This document shows, in pieces, positions 37,115 to 47,922 of a DNA stretch of 64,000 nt (within the stretch, counting starts at the first letter, position 1; the number at the start of each line of letters is the position of its first letter). Source of the stretch: Herbaspirillum sp. SJZ106 (GTDB lineage Bacteria; Pseudomonadota; Gammaproteobacteria; Burkholderiales; Burkholderiaceae_D); NCBI RefSeq assembly GCF_006715495.1, contig NZ_VFNI01000001.1, positions 868,001 through 932,000 on the forward strand, given 5' to 3'. The notes beneath the pieces are model-generated. The model was given only the letters and a program-made list of their open reading frames with translations. It was not told where the DNA came from and made no database searches. The translations under genes were made by a program, and so were the position numbers.

Positions 37115-37294
37115 ATGCGTCAGCCCTACGAAGAGAATACTGCCACACTAAAAGATTTAATGACGGTGGCGCCGATCCATCCGGAGGTGTATGCCTCGAT
37201 CACGCGCGGAAGGGTCAAGGCCCGGCGCCTGGTCGAGGACTTCAGGGATGCGGCCAAGCAACGTCGGGAAGATATCCATTGGGTACTGAAATGA
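37115..37294 (+). CDS. Small hypothetical protein
   Basis: A 59-residue frame (MRQPYEENTATLKDLM at the start; C-terminus RREDIHWVLK), basic and probably helical in its second half. An AGAGGA site lies close upstream. An alternative ATG at 37067 in the same frame has AAGGA further away and would add 16 residues. I do not recognise it. It sits between the MITE-like element and another small gene, upstream of the glucan synthase. Confidence 0.5.
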   Translation: MRQPYEENTATLKDLMTVAPIHPEVYASITRGRVKARRLVEDFRDAAKQRREDIHWVLK

Positions 37295-37401
37295 ACGCGG
37301 GCGAACATTGCCAGGTGTATCGCGGGGACGATGGCTGAAAAAGCGGATTTTCCGCGTTGGCCCGCCAAACAAGATCGAGATGGATACACAGGGAGAACGC
37401 A

Positions 37402-37644
37402 ATGCCAAATTACGAAACCAGCGGCAGCGACAGCAACTTTACTTATCAGCTATGGTATTCCCAAGGTTCCGCAGGCTGGGCGCTGGATGGTATCCAGATC
37501 CTGAAATTCAGCCAGCCGATCATGCCGATGCAAAAGATCGACGGCATCTATCCAATAGAAGCGCTTGCAGTAGCCCATGGCATAGGTTGGTGCGAGATAT
37601 TCATACAGCAGTTGCAGAAAGAATCGGGAGTCGTGGCGGCATAA
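37402..37644 (+). CDS. Small hypothetical protein
   Basis: An 80-residue frame starting MPNYETSGSDSNFTYQLWYS, with aromatic residues and a central QPIMPMQKIDGIYP segment. The GGGAGA ribosome site 6 bases upstream supports translation. I do not recognise a family. It may be expressed together with the preceding small gene (107-base gap). Confidence 0.55.
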   Translation: MPNYETSGSDSNFTYQLWYSQGSAGWALDGIQILKFSQPIMPMQKIDGIYPIEALAVAHGIGWCEIFIQQLQKESGVVAA

Positions 37645-37899
37645 GCCGGCTGCCTCTATGTGCGCTGGCGAACAGAGGGAATCGTTGGAAGGAGATAGAG
37701 TTTCCACTTTGGCGCCGCAAGAAACTGCCGCCGACAGGTACTGTCATCGTCCGTATGCAGAGAACGACTCATAAGAACATGCATATGCGGCTGAACTGCT
37801 GACTTTCGATGTTGATCCCGGTCTTCTCTTGGCAAGGTCTGATGCGATCCCCGCTCTCAGCTTCCGTCGTCGAGCAGCATAGGATGAAAGACGTACATC

Positions 37900-40800
37900 G
37901 TGAAGCCAGAGATATCTTCGTTGGAAGAAGAGCCGCCACTTCGTGCCGAGCTGTTCAGTGCGCAGCAAATGGAGCAACACGGCCGCATCCTTGCCAGGGC
38001 GCATCGGCTCAGCATCGCCGTCGGCCCCGACATGCTGTTGCCGCGGTTGGCCGATAATCAGCAATTGATCGCTTCTACTTGCGCATTGCTGACCGAGGCC
38101 ATCAAGGCTGGTCGGCAAGTTACCCCAGCCGCGGAATGGCTGCTGGATAACTATTATCTGGTCGATGAACAAATCCGCATCGCCAAACACCATCTTCCCA
38201 AAAACTACAGCAAGGCGCTTCCCCGGCTGGAGAACAGCCGCGCTGAAGGGAATCCGCGCGTCTATGATATTGCCCTGGAGACGATCGCGCATGGCGATGG
38301 CCGCGTCGATCCCGAGATACTGAGCCGTTTTGTCGCCTCATACCAGCAGGTCACCGCGCTCGATCTGGGGGAACTCTGGGCCATTCCCATCATGTTGCGG
38401 TTGGCGCTGATTGAAAACCTGCGCCGCGTCGCCGCGCGCCTGGCGATAACCCGCCAGCATCGCAACCTGGCCCACTATTGGGCGGATGCCATGCTGGAGG
38501 TGGCGGAAAAGAAACCGACGGAGCTGATTCTGCTGGTGGCTGACATGGCGCGCTCCGAACCGGCCCTGGAAAGCTCCTTTGTTGCGGAGATGGTGCGGCG
38601 CCTGCAAGGGCAAGGGCCGACATTGGCGTTGCCGCTGACCTGGCTGTCGCAGCGCTTGGCGGCATCCGGCGATAGCGTGGAAGACCTGATCCAGCGGGAA
38701 GGGCAGCGCCAGGCGGCCGACCAGGTTTCCATCAGCAATAGCATCGGTTCGTTGCGTTTTCTGGGCAGCATGGATTGGCGCGAGTTTGTCGAGACCATGA
38801 GCGCGGTCGAACATACCTTGCGTAAAGATCCCATGGATGTTTACGCCCGTATGGATTTTTCCACGCGGGACCGCTATCGCCATGCCGTCGAGAAGATCGC
38901 GCGCCATGGGCGGCTGCAAGAGAACGATGTGGCCGGCAAAGCCGTTGATTTGGCCCGGCGGGCATGGGAACAGGCGGGGGCGGCCGATCGCCGTTCACAT
39001 GTGGGCTACTACCTGATCGGGGCAGGCCGCCAGTCTCTGGAAGACGCGTCGGGCATCGCAGGATCCTGGGGGACATGGCTGCGGCGGGCTTGCGCCAAAC
39101 GGCCGCTAACGATGTATCTCGGCGGCATGTTGTTGGCTACCTTGCTGATTTGGTCGCCGGTGTTGCTGGCGGCGCTGCATGCCGGCGCTCACCGTTGGCA
39201 TCCGGCCTGGTTCATGCTGTTCGGGATCCTGGTTTTGCTTCCTTCCAGCCAGGTGGCGCAAGCGATCGTCAACTGGCTTGTTCCATTGTGGGTCACGCCG
39301 TCACTGCTTCCCCGCATGGATTTGTCGGGGGGCATTGCGCCTGAGTCCGGCACCTTGGTGGCGGTTCCTTCCTTGCTCCATACGGCAGCGGGCGTGGAAG
39401 AACTGATCGATGCATTGGAAGTGCGTTTCCTGGCCAACCAGGACCGGCACTTGCGGTTTTGCCTGCTCACGGATTATGGCGATGCGCACACCGAGCATGC
39501 CGCCGGCGATCGGGTGCTGGTGGAGACTGCCAGGCGGCATATCGACAGGCTCAACCGGAAATACCCGCGCAACGGCGGCGACTACTTCCTGCTGCTGCAT
39601 CGCGACCGCCAATGGAACGCCACTGAGGGCGTATGGATGGGGTATGAGCGCAAACGGGGGAAACTCGGCGCGCTCAATGCCTTGTTGAAGGATGCCGACC
39701 AGGATGCGTTTGCCGTCATCCTCGGCAATATCGAAGGTCTGGGCAATATCCGTTACGTGATTACCCTCGACACCGACACCGAGCTGCCCCGCGACGCGGC
39801 GCGCAAACTCGTGGCCACCATGGCCCATCCGCTGAATCGTCCTGTTTTCGATCGGAACAGGAACATCGTCGTCGATGGCTACGGCATTCTCCAGCCCCGC
39901 ATCGCCGTGGGCACTCCCCGCCCCAATGCTTCGCAATTTGAGTTGCTGTATGGCGGCGATGTCGGCATCGATCCCTATACGCGCGCCGTTTCGGACATCT
40001 ATCAGGACCTGTTTGGCGAGGGTTCCTTTACGGGCAAGGGGATCTATGAGGTCGATGCTTTCGAACAGGTCATGCGGAACCGGATACCGGAGAACCGTAT
40101 CCTCAGCCACGATCTTCTGGAGGGATGCTACGCCCGTTGCGGGCTGCTCAGCGATGTGCAGCTCAACGAGCATTATCCATCGCGCTACAGCGTGGACGCG
40201 AGCCGGCAACATCGCTGGATACGGGGTGACTGGCAGATCGCCGCCTGGATAATGCCCACCGTACCGGTGCGCCGTGATGCCGCGACGGGGCGCCTGCAGC
40301 GGGAGACGAATCCTTTATCGCCGCTGTCGCGCTGGAAGCTATTCGACAATCTGCGCCGCAGCCTGGCGCTGCCGGCGCTCATCGCGATACCGCTCATCGG
40401 ATGGCTGTTCCTTGCCGATGGCTGGCTGTGGACACTTTGTTTGCTGGCCATGGTGTTCATTCCGACCGTACTCTCTTTGTTGCTGAACCTGGCCAGGGTG
40501 CCGGAGGATGCTTCGCTATCGCAGCATGCGGCGGTGTCTGCGCGGGATACATTGGTCCATCTCCTGCATGGCGTCCTGGATGTCAGCTTGCTTCCCTATG
40601 AGGCGTGGTACCGCATCGATGCCATCGTGCGTACGCAATGGCGGTTGCATCTGTCGCATCGGAAGATGCTGGAGTGGCGCAGTTCGAACGAAATCGGCCT
40701 GCAAACAAGCAACCACCTGCGTTCCTGTTGCCAGACCATATGGCAGCCGCCGATCCTGGCCCTGGCCCTGGCGGGTTATCTGGCCGTCATGCATCCGCTC

Positions 40801-43800
40801 GTCTTGGCGGCGGCGTCGCCGATCCTTTTGCTATGGTGGGCCGCGCCGTATATCGTTTTTCGTCTCAGCCAACCGATAGCGCGGCGCCAGGCCGCCCTGA
40901 GCGATGAGCAAACGCGCTATCTGGGGGCTTTATCAAGGAAAATATGGCTGTTCTTCGAAACCTATGTCGGCCCGGCCGACAACTGGCTGCCGCCCGACAA
41001 TTTCCAGGAGCACCCGGCCGAAGTGCTGGCCAGGCGTACCTCGCCGACCAATATCGGCTTGTCCCTCCTGGCCAACCTGAGCGCCTTCGATTTCGGCTAC
41101 ATCCCGGGAGGAAAGCTCATTGAGCGTACCCGGCAGACTTTCCAGACCCTCGGGGGGCTGGAGCGCTACCAGGGCCATTTCTACAATTGGTATGACACCC
41201 AATCCCTGCGGCCGTTGGCGCCTGCCTATGTGTCTACGGTGGACAGCGGGAACCTGTCGGGACACCTCCTGACGCTGGCTCCCGCGCTCGTGGAACTCAT
41301 CGATGCGCCGCTGTTGCATCCACGGCTGTTCTCCGGAATCCGGGAGACGAGCCGCATCCTGGAAGAGATGACGGCAGATACGGCCCTGCCGTTGCCGGCG
41401 CCGTTCAACATGACGCTGGATGCCGCATGCGGGCTGGGGCCATCGGATGGCGCCGGCAGGTTGCAGGCACTGCAGCGGCTCAGCCGGCAGGCGCAGGATT
41501 TTCATGCGCAATGGCAATTGGCGGGCAATGACGCCGGAGCCGGTGCGCCGGCTTCCGGTTCTTCAACATCAAGGAATGAAGGGGCAGCGGCGCAATCGCT
41601 GATCCGCCAATGGTCGAATGCGCTGGCAAGCCAGTGCCATGACGCGCTGGCGGAACTGGAGGCGTTAGCGCCGTGGCTCCAGACGGTTGCTGCGCCGGGA
41701 TGGGATACGGAATTTCCGGCTATTTTTTCCTTGCTGAACGTCCCGCTCACGCTGGGGCACATCGCGCAGCTAGGCGCCCTGGCGCATGCCGGTTTCGATA
41801 CTGCCTTGCGCGAAGGCGCGAGCCAGCGGCCTGCGGACATCAGCCATCTTCAGCGGCAGATCCAGGCCGCCAGCGCGCTTGCCGCCGACCGTATCCGGCA
41901 GATCGGGACGCTGGCCATGCAGGCCAATGAGTTTGCCCGCATGGAATATGGTTTTTTATACGATCCGTCGACCCACCTTCTGGCAATCGGCTACAACGTC
42001 AGTGAACACCGCCGTGATGCCGGGTTCTACGATTTGCTGGCGTCGGAAGCGCGCCTGGCGACGTTTGTCGGCATCGCCCAGGGGCAATTGCCGCAAGAAA
42101 GCTGGTTTGCACTGGGACGGCAGCTTACCCTGGCCGATGGCAAGCCGATACTGCTTTCCTGGAGCGGCTCGATGTTCGAATACCTGATGCCGTTGCTGGT
42201 CATGCCGACCTTCCGCGGCACCTTGCTCAATCAGACGTACCACGCCGTGGTTGAACGGCAGATTGCCTATGGCGCGCAACGCGGCGTGTACTGGGGCATG
42301 TCGGAATCCGGCTACAACGCATTCGATGCGGGGTTGAACTATCAATACCGGACCTTCGGCATCCCGGGGCTTGGCTTCAAGCGCGGGCTGTCGGACGATC
42401 TTGTGGTGGCGCCTTACGCCGCCATGATGGCGCTGATGGTGTCGCCGCAAATGGCCTGCCGCAATCTTCAGGAAATGAGCGCGGCCGCTCTGGAGGGAAG
42501 ATACGGCCTTTACGAAGCCATCGACTACACCCCATCCCGCCTGCTGCGCGGACAAAGCCATGCGGTGGTGCGCTCGTTCATGGCCCACCACCAGGGAATG
42601 GGCCTGCTGTCATTGGCTTACTTGCTGCTGGATCGGCCGATGCAGAAGCGCTTTGCCTCTGTCCCGCTGTTCCAGGCCACCATGTCCTTGCTGCATGAGC
42701 GTGTCCCCAAAGCCGGCATCAACTATTCCATGACGCCCGACCTTGCCGACGCACGTGCGGCCCAGGACGATCCGAACCTGCACGTTCGCATCAGCCACCG
42801 GCACGATCCGCCGGTGCCGGAGGTGCAGCTGCTTTCCAACGGCCGCTACCATGTCATGCTGACCAGTGCCGGCGGGAGCTACAGCCGCTGGGGCGATCTG
42901 GCGCTGACGCGCTGGCGCGAAGACGGCACGCGCGACCAGTGGGGAACATTCTGTTATGTCCAGGATATGGAGGACAGCGCATTCTGGTCGACGGCTTACC
43001 AGCCGGCGCAAACCGTACCATCGCATTACGAGGTCATCTTTTCCGAAGGCCGGGCCGAGTTCCGTCGCCGTGACCGCGAATTCGACATGCATACGGAGAT
43101 CGTCGTATCGCCGGAAGACGATATCGAATTGCGTCGCACCAAAATCGTCAACCGCTCCCAGCGCACCCGTACGATCGAACTGACCAGCTATGCCGAAGTG
43201 GTGCTGGCGCCGGCGGTTGCAGATGCGATGCATCAGGCTTTCGGCAATTTATTCGTGCAAACCGAAATCGACCGGCAGCGCGGCGCGATCCTGTGCACCC
43301 GCCGGCCCAGGTCGAACGATGAAAGCGTGCCGTGGATGTTCCATCTGATGTCGGTGCACGGCGCGGTATCGAGCGCAACATCGTATGAGACGGATCGCAT
43401 GGAATTCATCGGGCGCGGCAATACGCCTTCCCATCCGAAGGCCATGCGGGTTCAAGGGGCGTTGTCCGGCAGCACCGGTTCGGTGCTGGACCCGATCATG
43501 GCCATCCGGCATCGCATCACGCTGGAGCCGGAACAGTCCGTCATTTGCGACATGGTCATTGGAGCGGCGCAGACGCGGGAACATTGCCTGGGGCTGATCG
43601 GCAAGTACCAGGACCGCCATCTGGCCAGCCGCGTCATTGAACTGGCATGGACGCACAATCAGGTGGTGCTGCGCCAGCTCAACGCCAGCGAAGCCGATGC
43701 GCAGCTGTACGGCCGGCTGGCCAATTCGGTGATCTATGCCAACCCGCTGCTACGCGCCGAAGGCAGTATTTTGGCGCGCAACGAACGCGGCCAGTCGGCC

Positions 43801-46704
43801 TTGTGGAGCTACTCGATCTCCGGCGACTTGCCTATCGTATTGGTGCAGATCCACGACATGGCCCATCTTGAATTGGTGCGCCAGATGGTACAGGCACATG
43901 CCTACTGGCGCTCCAAAGGACTGGCGGTTGACCTTGTGATATGGAATGAAGACCATGCCGGTTACCGGCAGGTCTTGCAAGACCAGATCCTGGGGTTGAT
44001 TTCCTCGGTGACGGGCGCGCATGCGATTGACCGGCCCGGCGGCATTTTCGTGCGCCTGGTCGACCAGGTTTCCGATGAGGACCGGATCCTGTTCCTGTCG
44101 GTGGCGCGCGTCATCCTGAGCGACCGCAAGGGCACCCTGGCCGAACAGGTCAACCGCCGCGATCCGCCCGAACTCAGGATGCCCTTGCTCGTGCCCGATG
44201 CGCCAGCGACGGAGCGGGAGCGGGAGCGAGGCGACGCGGAACCGCTGCCGGCCCATGCAGCGGATGATGAAGCGGATGATGCGCCGGCTCCGTTGTTCCA
44301 GAATGGCATCGGCGGCTTCAGTGCGGACGGCAGGGAATACCGGATCATCACCGGCGGCGAGCGCTTTACCCCGGCGCCATGGTGCAACGTCCTGGCCAAC
44401 CCGATGTTCGGCACGGTCGTCTCCGAGAGCGGGCAATCCTATAGCTGGGGCGAGAATGCGCATGAATTCAGGCTGACGCCATGGGAAAACGACCCGGTCA
44501 GCGACGGCAGCGGCGAAGCGTTTTACCTGCGCGATGAGGAAACCGGAACGTATTGGTCGCCGACGCCCTTGCCGCGCCGCGGCAACGGTACTTACCTGAC
44601 GCGGCACGGCTTCGGCTATAGCGTGTTCGAACATCGCGAAGATGGGATTGTTTCGGAGTTGACGGTCTATGTCGCCCTGGATGCCGCCGTGAAATATTCC
44701 GTTCTGCGTATCCGTAACGAATCGGGCAGGCAACGCCAGATGTCGGCGACAGGGTATGTCGAATGGGTATTGGGAGATTTGCGCGCCAAGACCGCCATGC
44801 ACATTACCAGCGAGATTGAACCGCGCACGGGAGCATGGTTGGCCCGCAATCACTACAACACGGAGTTTCCGCAACGGGTGGCCTTTTTCGATGTCGATGC
44901 CGTCAAAACCGTCAGCAGCGACCGCCGCGAATTCATCGGCCGCAACCGCTCGCTGGGCAACCCGATCGCCATGGAGCGCCGGCGCCTGTCCGGAAAGAGC
45001 GGCGCCGGGTTCGACCCGTGCGCGGCCATGCAAGTCGCCTTCGATCTCGGCCCGGGCCAGGAGCGGGAGCTGGTTTTTGTGCTGGGCGTCACCGATGCCC
45101 GCGAGGCCGAGCCGGCGGGGATGATCATGCGCCATCGCTCCGGCAGTGCCGCGCACGAGGCCTTGCATGCCATCCATCGCTATTGGGAAAAGACGCTGGG
45201 CACCCTGCGCATCGCCACTCCCGAGCCGGCCATCGACATACTGGCCAATGGCTGGCTGCTCTATCAGACATTGGCATGCCGCCTATGGGGACGCAGCGGG
45301 TTTTACCAGTCCGGCGGCGCATTCGGTTTCCGCGACCAGTTGCAAGATGCCATGGCGGTAGTGCATAGCGAACCGGGACTGGCCCGATCCCATCTGCTGC
45401 TGTGTGCCTCGCGCCAGTTCGTCGAAGGCGATGTCCAGCACTGGTGGCACCCTCCTGCGGGGCGCGGCGTAAGGACGCGTTGTTCGGATGATTACCTGTG
45501 GTTGCCGCTGGCAGTATGGCGCTATGTCAGCGTGACCGGCGATACCGGCGTGCTGGACGAGAGCGTGGCTTTTATCGAAGGCCGCCCGCTAGGGCCGGAT
45601 GAGGACTCCTATTACGATCTGCCATCCCGATCGGCGCACTCCGCTTCGCTGTACCAGCATTGCGTCGAGGCCATCCGGCATGGCCTGCGATTCGGTGCGC
45701 ATGGCCTGTCGCTGATCGGTTCCTGCGACTGGAACGACGGTATGGACAAGGTGGGCGATCAAGGCAAGGGAGAGAGCATCTGGCTCAGCTTCTTCCTCCA
45801 TGAAGTGCTCATGCAATTTGCGCAGGTAGCGGCCGGGCGGGGAGACCAGGCGTTTGCAGAAAACTACCGGGACCAGGCCGCGCAGCTAGGCCGCAACATC
45901 AATCAAAACGGATGGGATGGCAACTGGTATTTGCGCGCCTACTTCGATGACGGAAGTCCGCTCGGCTCCGCCGGCAATGCCGAATGCCGGATCGATTCCA
46001 TTTCCCAAAGCTGGGCCGTGTTGTCAGGCGCCGGCGAGCCACGCCGTTGCGAGCAGGCAATGGCCGCTGTCAAGCAGCATCTGGTGCGCGAGGAGGCGGG
46101 GCTGATTCAACTGCTCGATCCGCCCTTTGACCATGCAGGCCAGAACCCGGGCTACATACGCGGCTATGTTCCGGGCGTCAGGGAGAACGGCGGGCAATAT
46201 ACCCACGCGGCCATTTGGGCGGTGATGGCGTTTGCACGCATGGGCGACGCCCAATCGGCGTGGGAGCTTTTTCGCATGATCAATCCGCTGAACCACACGC
46301 GAACGATGCGGGAGGTCGGCATTTACAAGGTCGAACCCTATGTGATGGCGGCCGACGTGTATGCCGTGGCGCCGCATACCGGGCGCGGCGGATGGACCTG
46401 GTATACCGGATCGGCAGGCTGGATGTACCGCCTGTTGACGGAGTCGCTGCTGGGACTATGCATCGAGGGAGACCGGCTGAAGATTACCCCTTGCTTGCCG
46501 CAGGACTGGGAGAGTTATTGCCTGGATTACCGCTACCGCGGCACCCGGTATCGCATCACGATCAGGCAGCAATGGCCGCAGGGGGATGGATATGCCGACA
46601 GCCGATACATGCTGGATGGAGCCGTCCAGGGAGACACCGGCTTGACGCTGACGGACGATGGACTGGAGCACGCGGTGGAGGTGACGCTGTACCGGAAGAC
46701 ATAG
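37900..46704 (+). CDS. ndvB: Cyclic beta-1,2-glucan synthase
   Basis: Inner-membrane giant enzyme of 2934 residues that makes and cyclises periplasmic beta-1,2-glucan from UDP-glucose. N-terminal helical part (1-390), membrane segments (about 400-465), GT84 glycosyltransferase domain (about 485-790, with DTDT near 622 and RQHRWIRGDWQ near 770, a QxxRW-like motif), more membrane segments (825-870 and 945-990), then a large glucan-handling region ending in a GH94 phosphorylase-like domain (about 2400-2900) with DWNDGMDKVG near 2610 as the catalytic Asp region. The start is GTG at 37900; an ATG at residue 24 is possible. Stands alone. Confidence 0.94.
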   Translation: MKPEISSLEEEPPLRAELFSAQQMEQHGRILARAHRLSIAVGPDMLLPRLADNQQLIASTCALLTEAIKAGRQVTPAAEWLLDNYYLVDEQIRIAKHHLPKNYSKALPRLENSRAEGNPRVYDIALETIAHGDGRVDPEILSRFVASYQQVTALDLGELWAIPIMLRLALIENLRRVAARLAITRQHRNLAHYWADAMLEVAEKKPTELILLVADMARSEPALESSFVAEMVRRLQGQGPTLALPLTWLSQRLAASGDSVEDLIQREGQRQAADQVSISNSIGSLRFLGSMDWREFVETMSAVEHTLRKDPMDVYARMDFSTRDRYRHAVEKIARHGRLQENDVAGKAVDLARRAWEQAGAADRRSHVGYYLIGAGRQSLEDASGIAGSWGTWLRRACAKRPLTMYLGGMLLATLLIWSPVLLAALHAGAHRWHPAWFMLFGILVLLPSSQVAQAIVNWLVPLWVTPSLLPRMDLSGGIAPESGTLVAVPSLLHTAAGVEELIDALEVRFLANQDRHLRFCLLTDYGDAHTEHAAGDRVLVETARRHIDRLNRKYPRNGGDYFLLLHRDRQWNATEGVWMGYERKRGKLGALNALLKDADQDAFAVILGNIEGLGNIRYVITLDTDTELPRDAARKLVATMAHPLNRPVFDRNRNIVVDGYGILQPRIAVGTPRPNASQFELLYGGDVGIDPYTRAVSDIYQDLFGEGSFTGKGIYEVDAFEQVMRNRIPENRILSHDLLEGCYARCGLLSDVQLNEHYPSRYSVDASRQHRWIRGDWQIAAWIMPTVPVRRDAATGRLQRETNPLSPLSRWKLFDNLRRSLALPALIAIPLIGWLFLADGWLWTLCLLAMVFIPTVLSLLLNLARVPEDASLSQHAAVSARDTLVHLLHGVLDVSLLPYEAWYRIDAIVRTQWRLHLSHRKMLEWRSSNEIGLQTSNHLRSCCQTIWQPPILALALAGYLAVMHPLVLAAASPILLLWWAAPYIVFRLSQPIARRQAALSDEQTRYLGALSRKIWLFFETYVGPADNWLPPDNFQEHPAEVLARRTSPTNIGLSLLANLSAFDFGYIPGGKLIERTRQTFQTLGGLERYQGHFYNWYDTQSLRPLAPAYVSTVDSGNLSGHLLTLAPALVELIDAPLLHPRLFSGIRETSRILEEMTADTALPLPAPFNMTLDAACGLGPSDGAGRLQALQRLSRQAQDFHAQWQLAGNDAGAGAPASGSSTSRNEGAAAQSLIRQWSNALASQCHDALAELEALAPWLQTVAAPGWDTEFPAIFSLLNVPLTLGHIAQLGALAHAGFDTALREGASQRPADISHLQRQIQAASALAADRIRQIGTLAMQANEFARMEYGFLYDPSTHLLAIGYNVSEHRRDAGFYDLLASEARLATFVGIAQGQLPQESWFALGRQLTLADGKPILLSWSGSMFEYLMPLLVMPTFRGTLLNQTYHAVVERQIAYGAQRGVYWGMSESGYNAFDAGLNYQYRTFGIPGLGFKRGLSDDLVVAPYAAMMALMVSPQMACRNLQEMSAAALEGRYGLYEAIDYTPSRLLRGQSHAVVRSFMAHHQGMGLLSLAYLLLDRPMQKRFASVPLFQATMSLLHERVPKAGINYSMTPDLADARAAQDDPNLHVRISHRHDPPVPEVQLLSNGRYHVMLTSAGGSYSRWGDLALTRWREDGTRDQWGTFCYVQDMEDSAFWSTAYQPAQTVPSHYEVIFSEGRAEFRRRDREFDMHTEIVVSPEDDIELRRTKIVNRSQRTRTIELTSYAEVVLAPAVADAMHQAFGNLFVQTEIDRQRGAILCTRRPRSNDESVPWMFHLMSVHGAVSSATSYETDRMEFIGRGNTPSHPKAMRVQGALSGSTGSVLDPIMAIRHRITLEPEQSVICDMVIGAAQTREHCLGLIGKYQDRHLASRVIELAWTHNQVVLRQLNASEADAQLYGRLANSVIYANPLLRAEGSILARNERGQSALWSYSISGDLPIVLVQIHDMAHLELVRQMVQAHAYWRSKGLAVDLVIWNEDHAGYRQVLQDQILGLISSVTGAHAIDRPGGIFVRLVDQVSDEDRILFLSVARVILSDRKGTLAEQVNRRDPPELRMPLLVPDAPATERERERGDAEPLPAHAADDEADDAPAPLFQNGIGGFSADGREYRIITGGERFTPAPWCNVLANPMFGTVVSESGQSYSWGENAHEFRLTPWENDPVSDGSGEAFYLRDEETGTYWSPTPLPRRGNGTYLTRHGFGYSVFEHREDGIVSELTVYVALDAAVKYSVLRIRNESGRQRQMSATGYVEWVLGDLRAKTAMHITSEIEPRTGAWLARNHYNTEFPQRVAFFDVDAVKTVSSDRREFIGRNRSLGNPIAMERRRLSGKSGAGFDPCAAMQVAFDLGPGQERELVFVLGVTDAREAEPAGMIMRHRSGSAAHEALHAIHRYWEKTLGTLRIATPEPAIDILANGWLLYQTLACRLWGRSGFYQSGGAFGFRDQLQDAMAVVHSEPGLARSHLLLCASRQFVEGDVQHWWHPPAGRGVRTRCSDDYLWLPLAVWRYVSVTGDTGVLDESVAFIEGRPLGPDEDSYYDLPSRSAHSASLYQHCVEAIRHGLRFGAHGLSLIGSCDWNDGMDKVGDQGKGESIWLSFFLHEVLMQFAQVAAGRGDQAFAENYRDQAAQLGRNINQNGWDGNWYLRAYFDDGSPLGSAGNAECRIDSISQSWAVLSGAGEPRRCEQAMAAVKQHLVREEAGLIQLLDPPFDHAGQNPGYIRGYVPGVRENGGQYTHAAIWAVMAFARMGDAQSAWELFRMINPLNHTRTMREVGIYKVEPYVMAADVYAVAPHTGRGGWTWYTGSAGWMYRLLTESLLGLCIEGDRLKITPCLPQDWESYCLDYRYRGTRYRITIRQQWPQGDGYADSRYMLDGAVQGDTGLTLTDDGLEHAVEVTLYRKT

Positions 46705-46755
46705 GCCGTCTCTGCCGCCGGTGCCATGCGCGGGCAGAGACGGCTGGTTTCCTTG

Positions 46756-47001
46756 TCAGCGTCCCCGGTTGCGGTATTTCGCCGGGATCTGCTGCGCCAT
46801 CTTCTCCGACTGATGATTCTTTCCCGCGCCATGGTCTTTTGCATGCGCCTGGCGATAACGATCCTCTTTTCCTTCATTGCGGGGATCGCCGGGATTTTCG
46901 TGGGAGGCGCGCTCATCATGCGGATGGCGATGCTGTGCATGGGAGACTTCTTCGGCATTATCCGGAAAGTGTTTCTTTGTGTTCATACCGTGTTCCATCA
47001 T
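46756..47001 (-). CDS. Small hydrophilic protein, unknown
   Basis: An 81-residue frame starting MMEHGMNTKKHFPDN, very rich in His, Glu, Lys, Arg and Asn and free of hydrophobic stretches. The ending (KMAQQIPAKYRNRGR) is basic. Such composition is typical of small stress-related, partly disordered proteins. No good ribosome site is seen, and a plus-strand frame with an AAGGAGG site at 47022-47031 overlaps nearby. Same strand as the BON protein upstream, 155 bases away. Confidence 0.45.
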   Translation of the reverse strand: MMEHGMNTKKHFPDNAEEVSHAQHRHPHDERASHENPGDPRNEGKEDRYRQAHAKDHGAGKNHQSEKMAQQIPAKYRNRGR

Positions 47002-47156
47002 GTTGGTGGTTAAGGAGGGAATGCTCTGCGTGCTACACTGCCACGAGCCTGCGGCAAGGCTTCTCCAATGCAGAGGATGCAAAAGGCCTGAATGCCGCCG
47101 GCGTGTTGTTGATCTGCAGTTGATCTGCATTGGGAAGCGTCTTTTCCAATTTGGCG

Positions 47157-47807
47157 TCAGGAAACCGTCAGATGGTCAATGACGTTGTTGACGCCGGGGC
47201 TGCGCCAGACGGAGTTCTTGGCCTGGTAACGTTCCGCAATGCTATGCACATTGCCGGACAAGGTCACCTCGGCGCCATGAATCGAGACCAGAATATCCTT
47301 CGCATCGACGTGCGCCTGGTCATTCAGCGCCGCTTCGATCTCGTCCTTTGCCAAGCTTGCAGCGCTTGCCGGCTTGATCAGGATTTGGTTGCTGGTGCCG
47401 AGCACTCCCATTAATTGCCTGACGGCGGCATGGGCCGATTCGCGTTGGTATTTCCATTGAACCTCGCCTGAAAGCGTGACCCAGCCCTTTTCGCAGGTCA
47501 CACCGATGGCATCCTGCGGGAAGTGGGGCATCCATGAAAGGACATTGCAGACGGAGCGGGCGATGTCCCTGTCGGCACGCTGGATCGTGCCAGGCAACCT
47601 GACCTCCATCTCCACCGCCAGGGCCATCATTCCGGCGACGCGTTTGGCTGCGCTTTCAGCCCCCCATTTTGCGGTAAAACTATCGACCTGGCCGGTCAGG
47701 GTAACGACGCCATCTTTGACGTCGACGCCGATTTGCGCAGGGGTGAGGGCGGGTTCCGACTGCAGTTCGGCCATGACATCCTGCTGTAATTGGAGATCTG
47801 TTTTCAT
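47157..47807 (-). CDS. Triple BON-domain protein
   Basis: A 216-residue protein made of three BON domains (about 3-72, 78-145 and 148-216), each with the pattern V-x-V-x-x-G-x-V-x-L-x-G-x-V. It is OsmY-like, but no signal peptide is visible, so it may be cytoplasmic. BON proteins are usually linked to osmotic or envelope stress. It is divergent from the Crp/Fnr genes, and a palindrome at 47923-47942 lies between them. Confidence 0.88.
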   Translation of the reverse strand: MKTDLQLQQDVMAELQSEPALTPAQIGVDVKDGVVTLTGQVDSFTAKWGAESAAKRVAGMMALAVEMEVRLPGTIQRADRDIARSVCNVLSWMPHFPQDAIGVTCEKGWVTLSGEVQWKYQRESAHAAVRQLMGVLGTSNQILIKPASAASLAKDEIEAALNDQAHVDAKDILVSIHGAEVTLSGNVHSIAERYQAKNSVWRSPGVNNVIDHLTVS

Positions 47808-47922
47808 CTCAAGCTTTCAATCCGGTGACAAGGATTCCACTATGAAGAAGTCCTGCGCCTGGGTCTGTTCGCTGGAGCACCCAAGCAACGCAGAGGAGGA
47901 GTCGCCATGTCGGGTGATGCGA

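Noticed and set aside
47032-47182. Cys-rich 50-codon plus-strand frame with an AAGGAGG site
   Set aside because: The ribosome site is striking, but the frame overlaps the end of the BON gene and its composition (Cys/Arg clusters) looks random.
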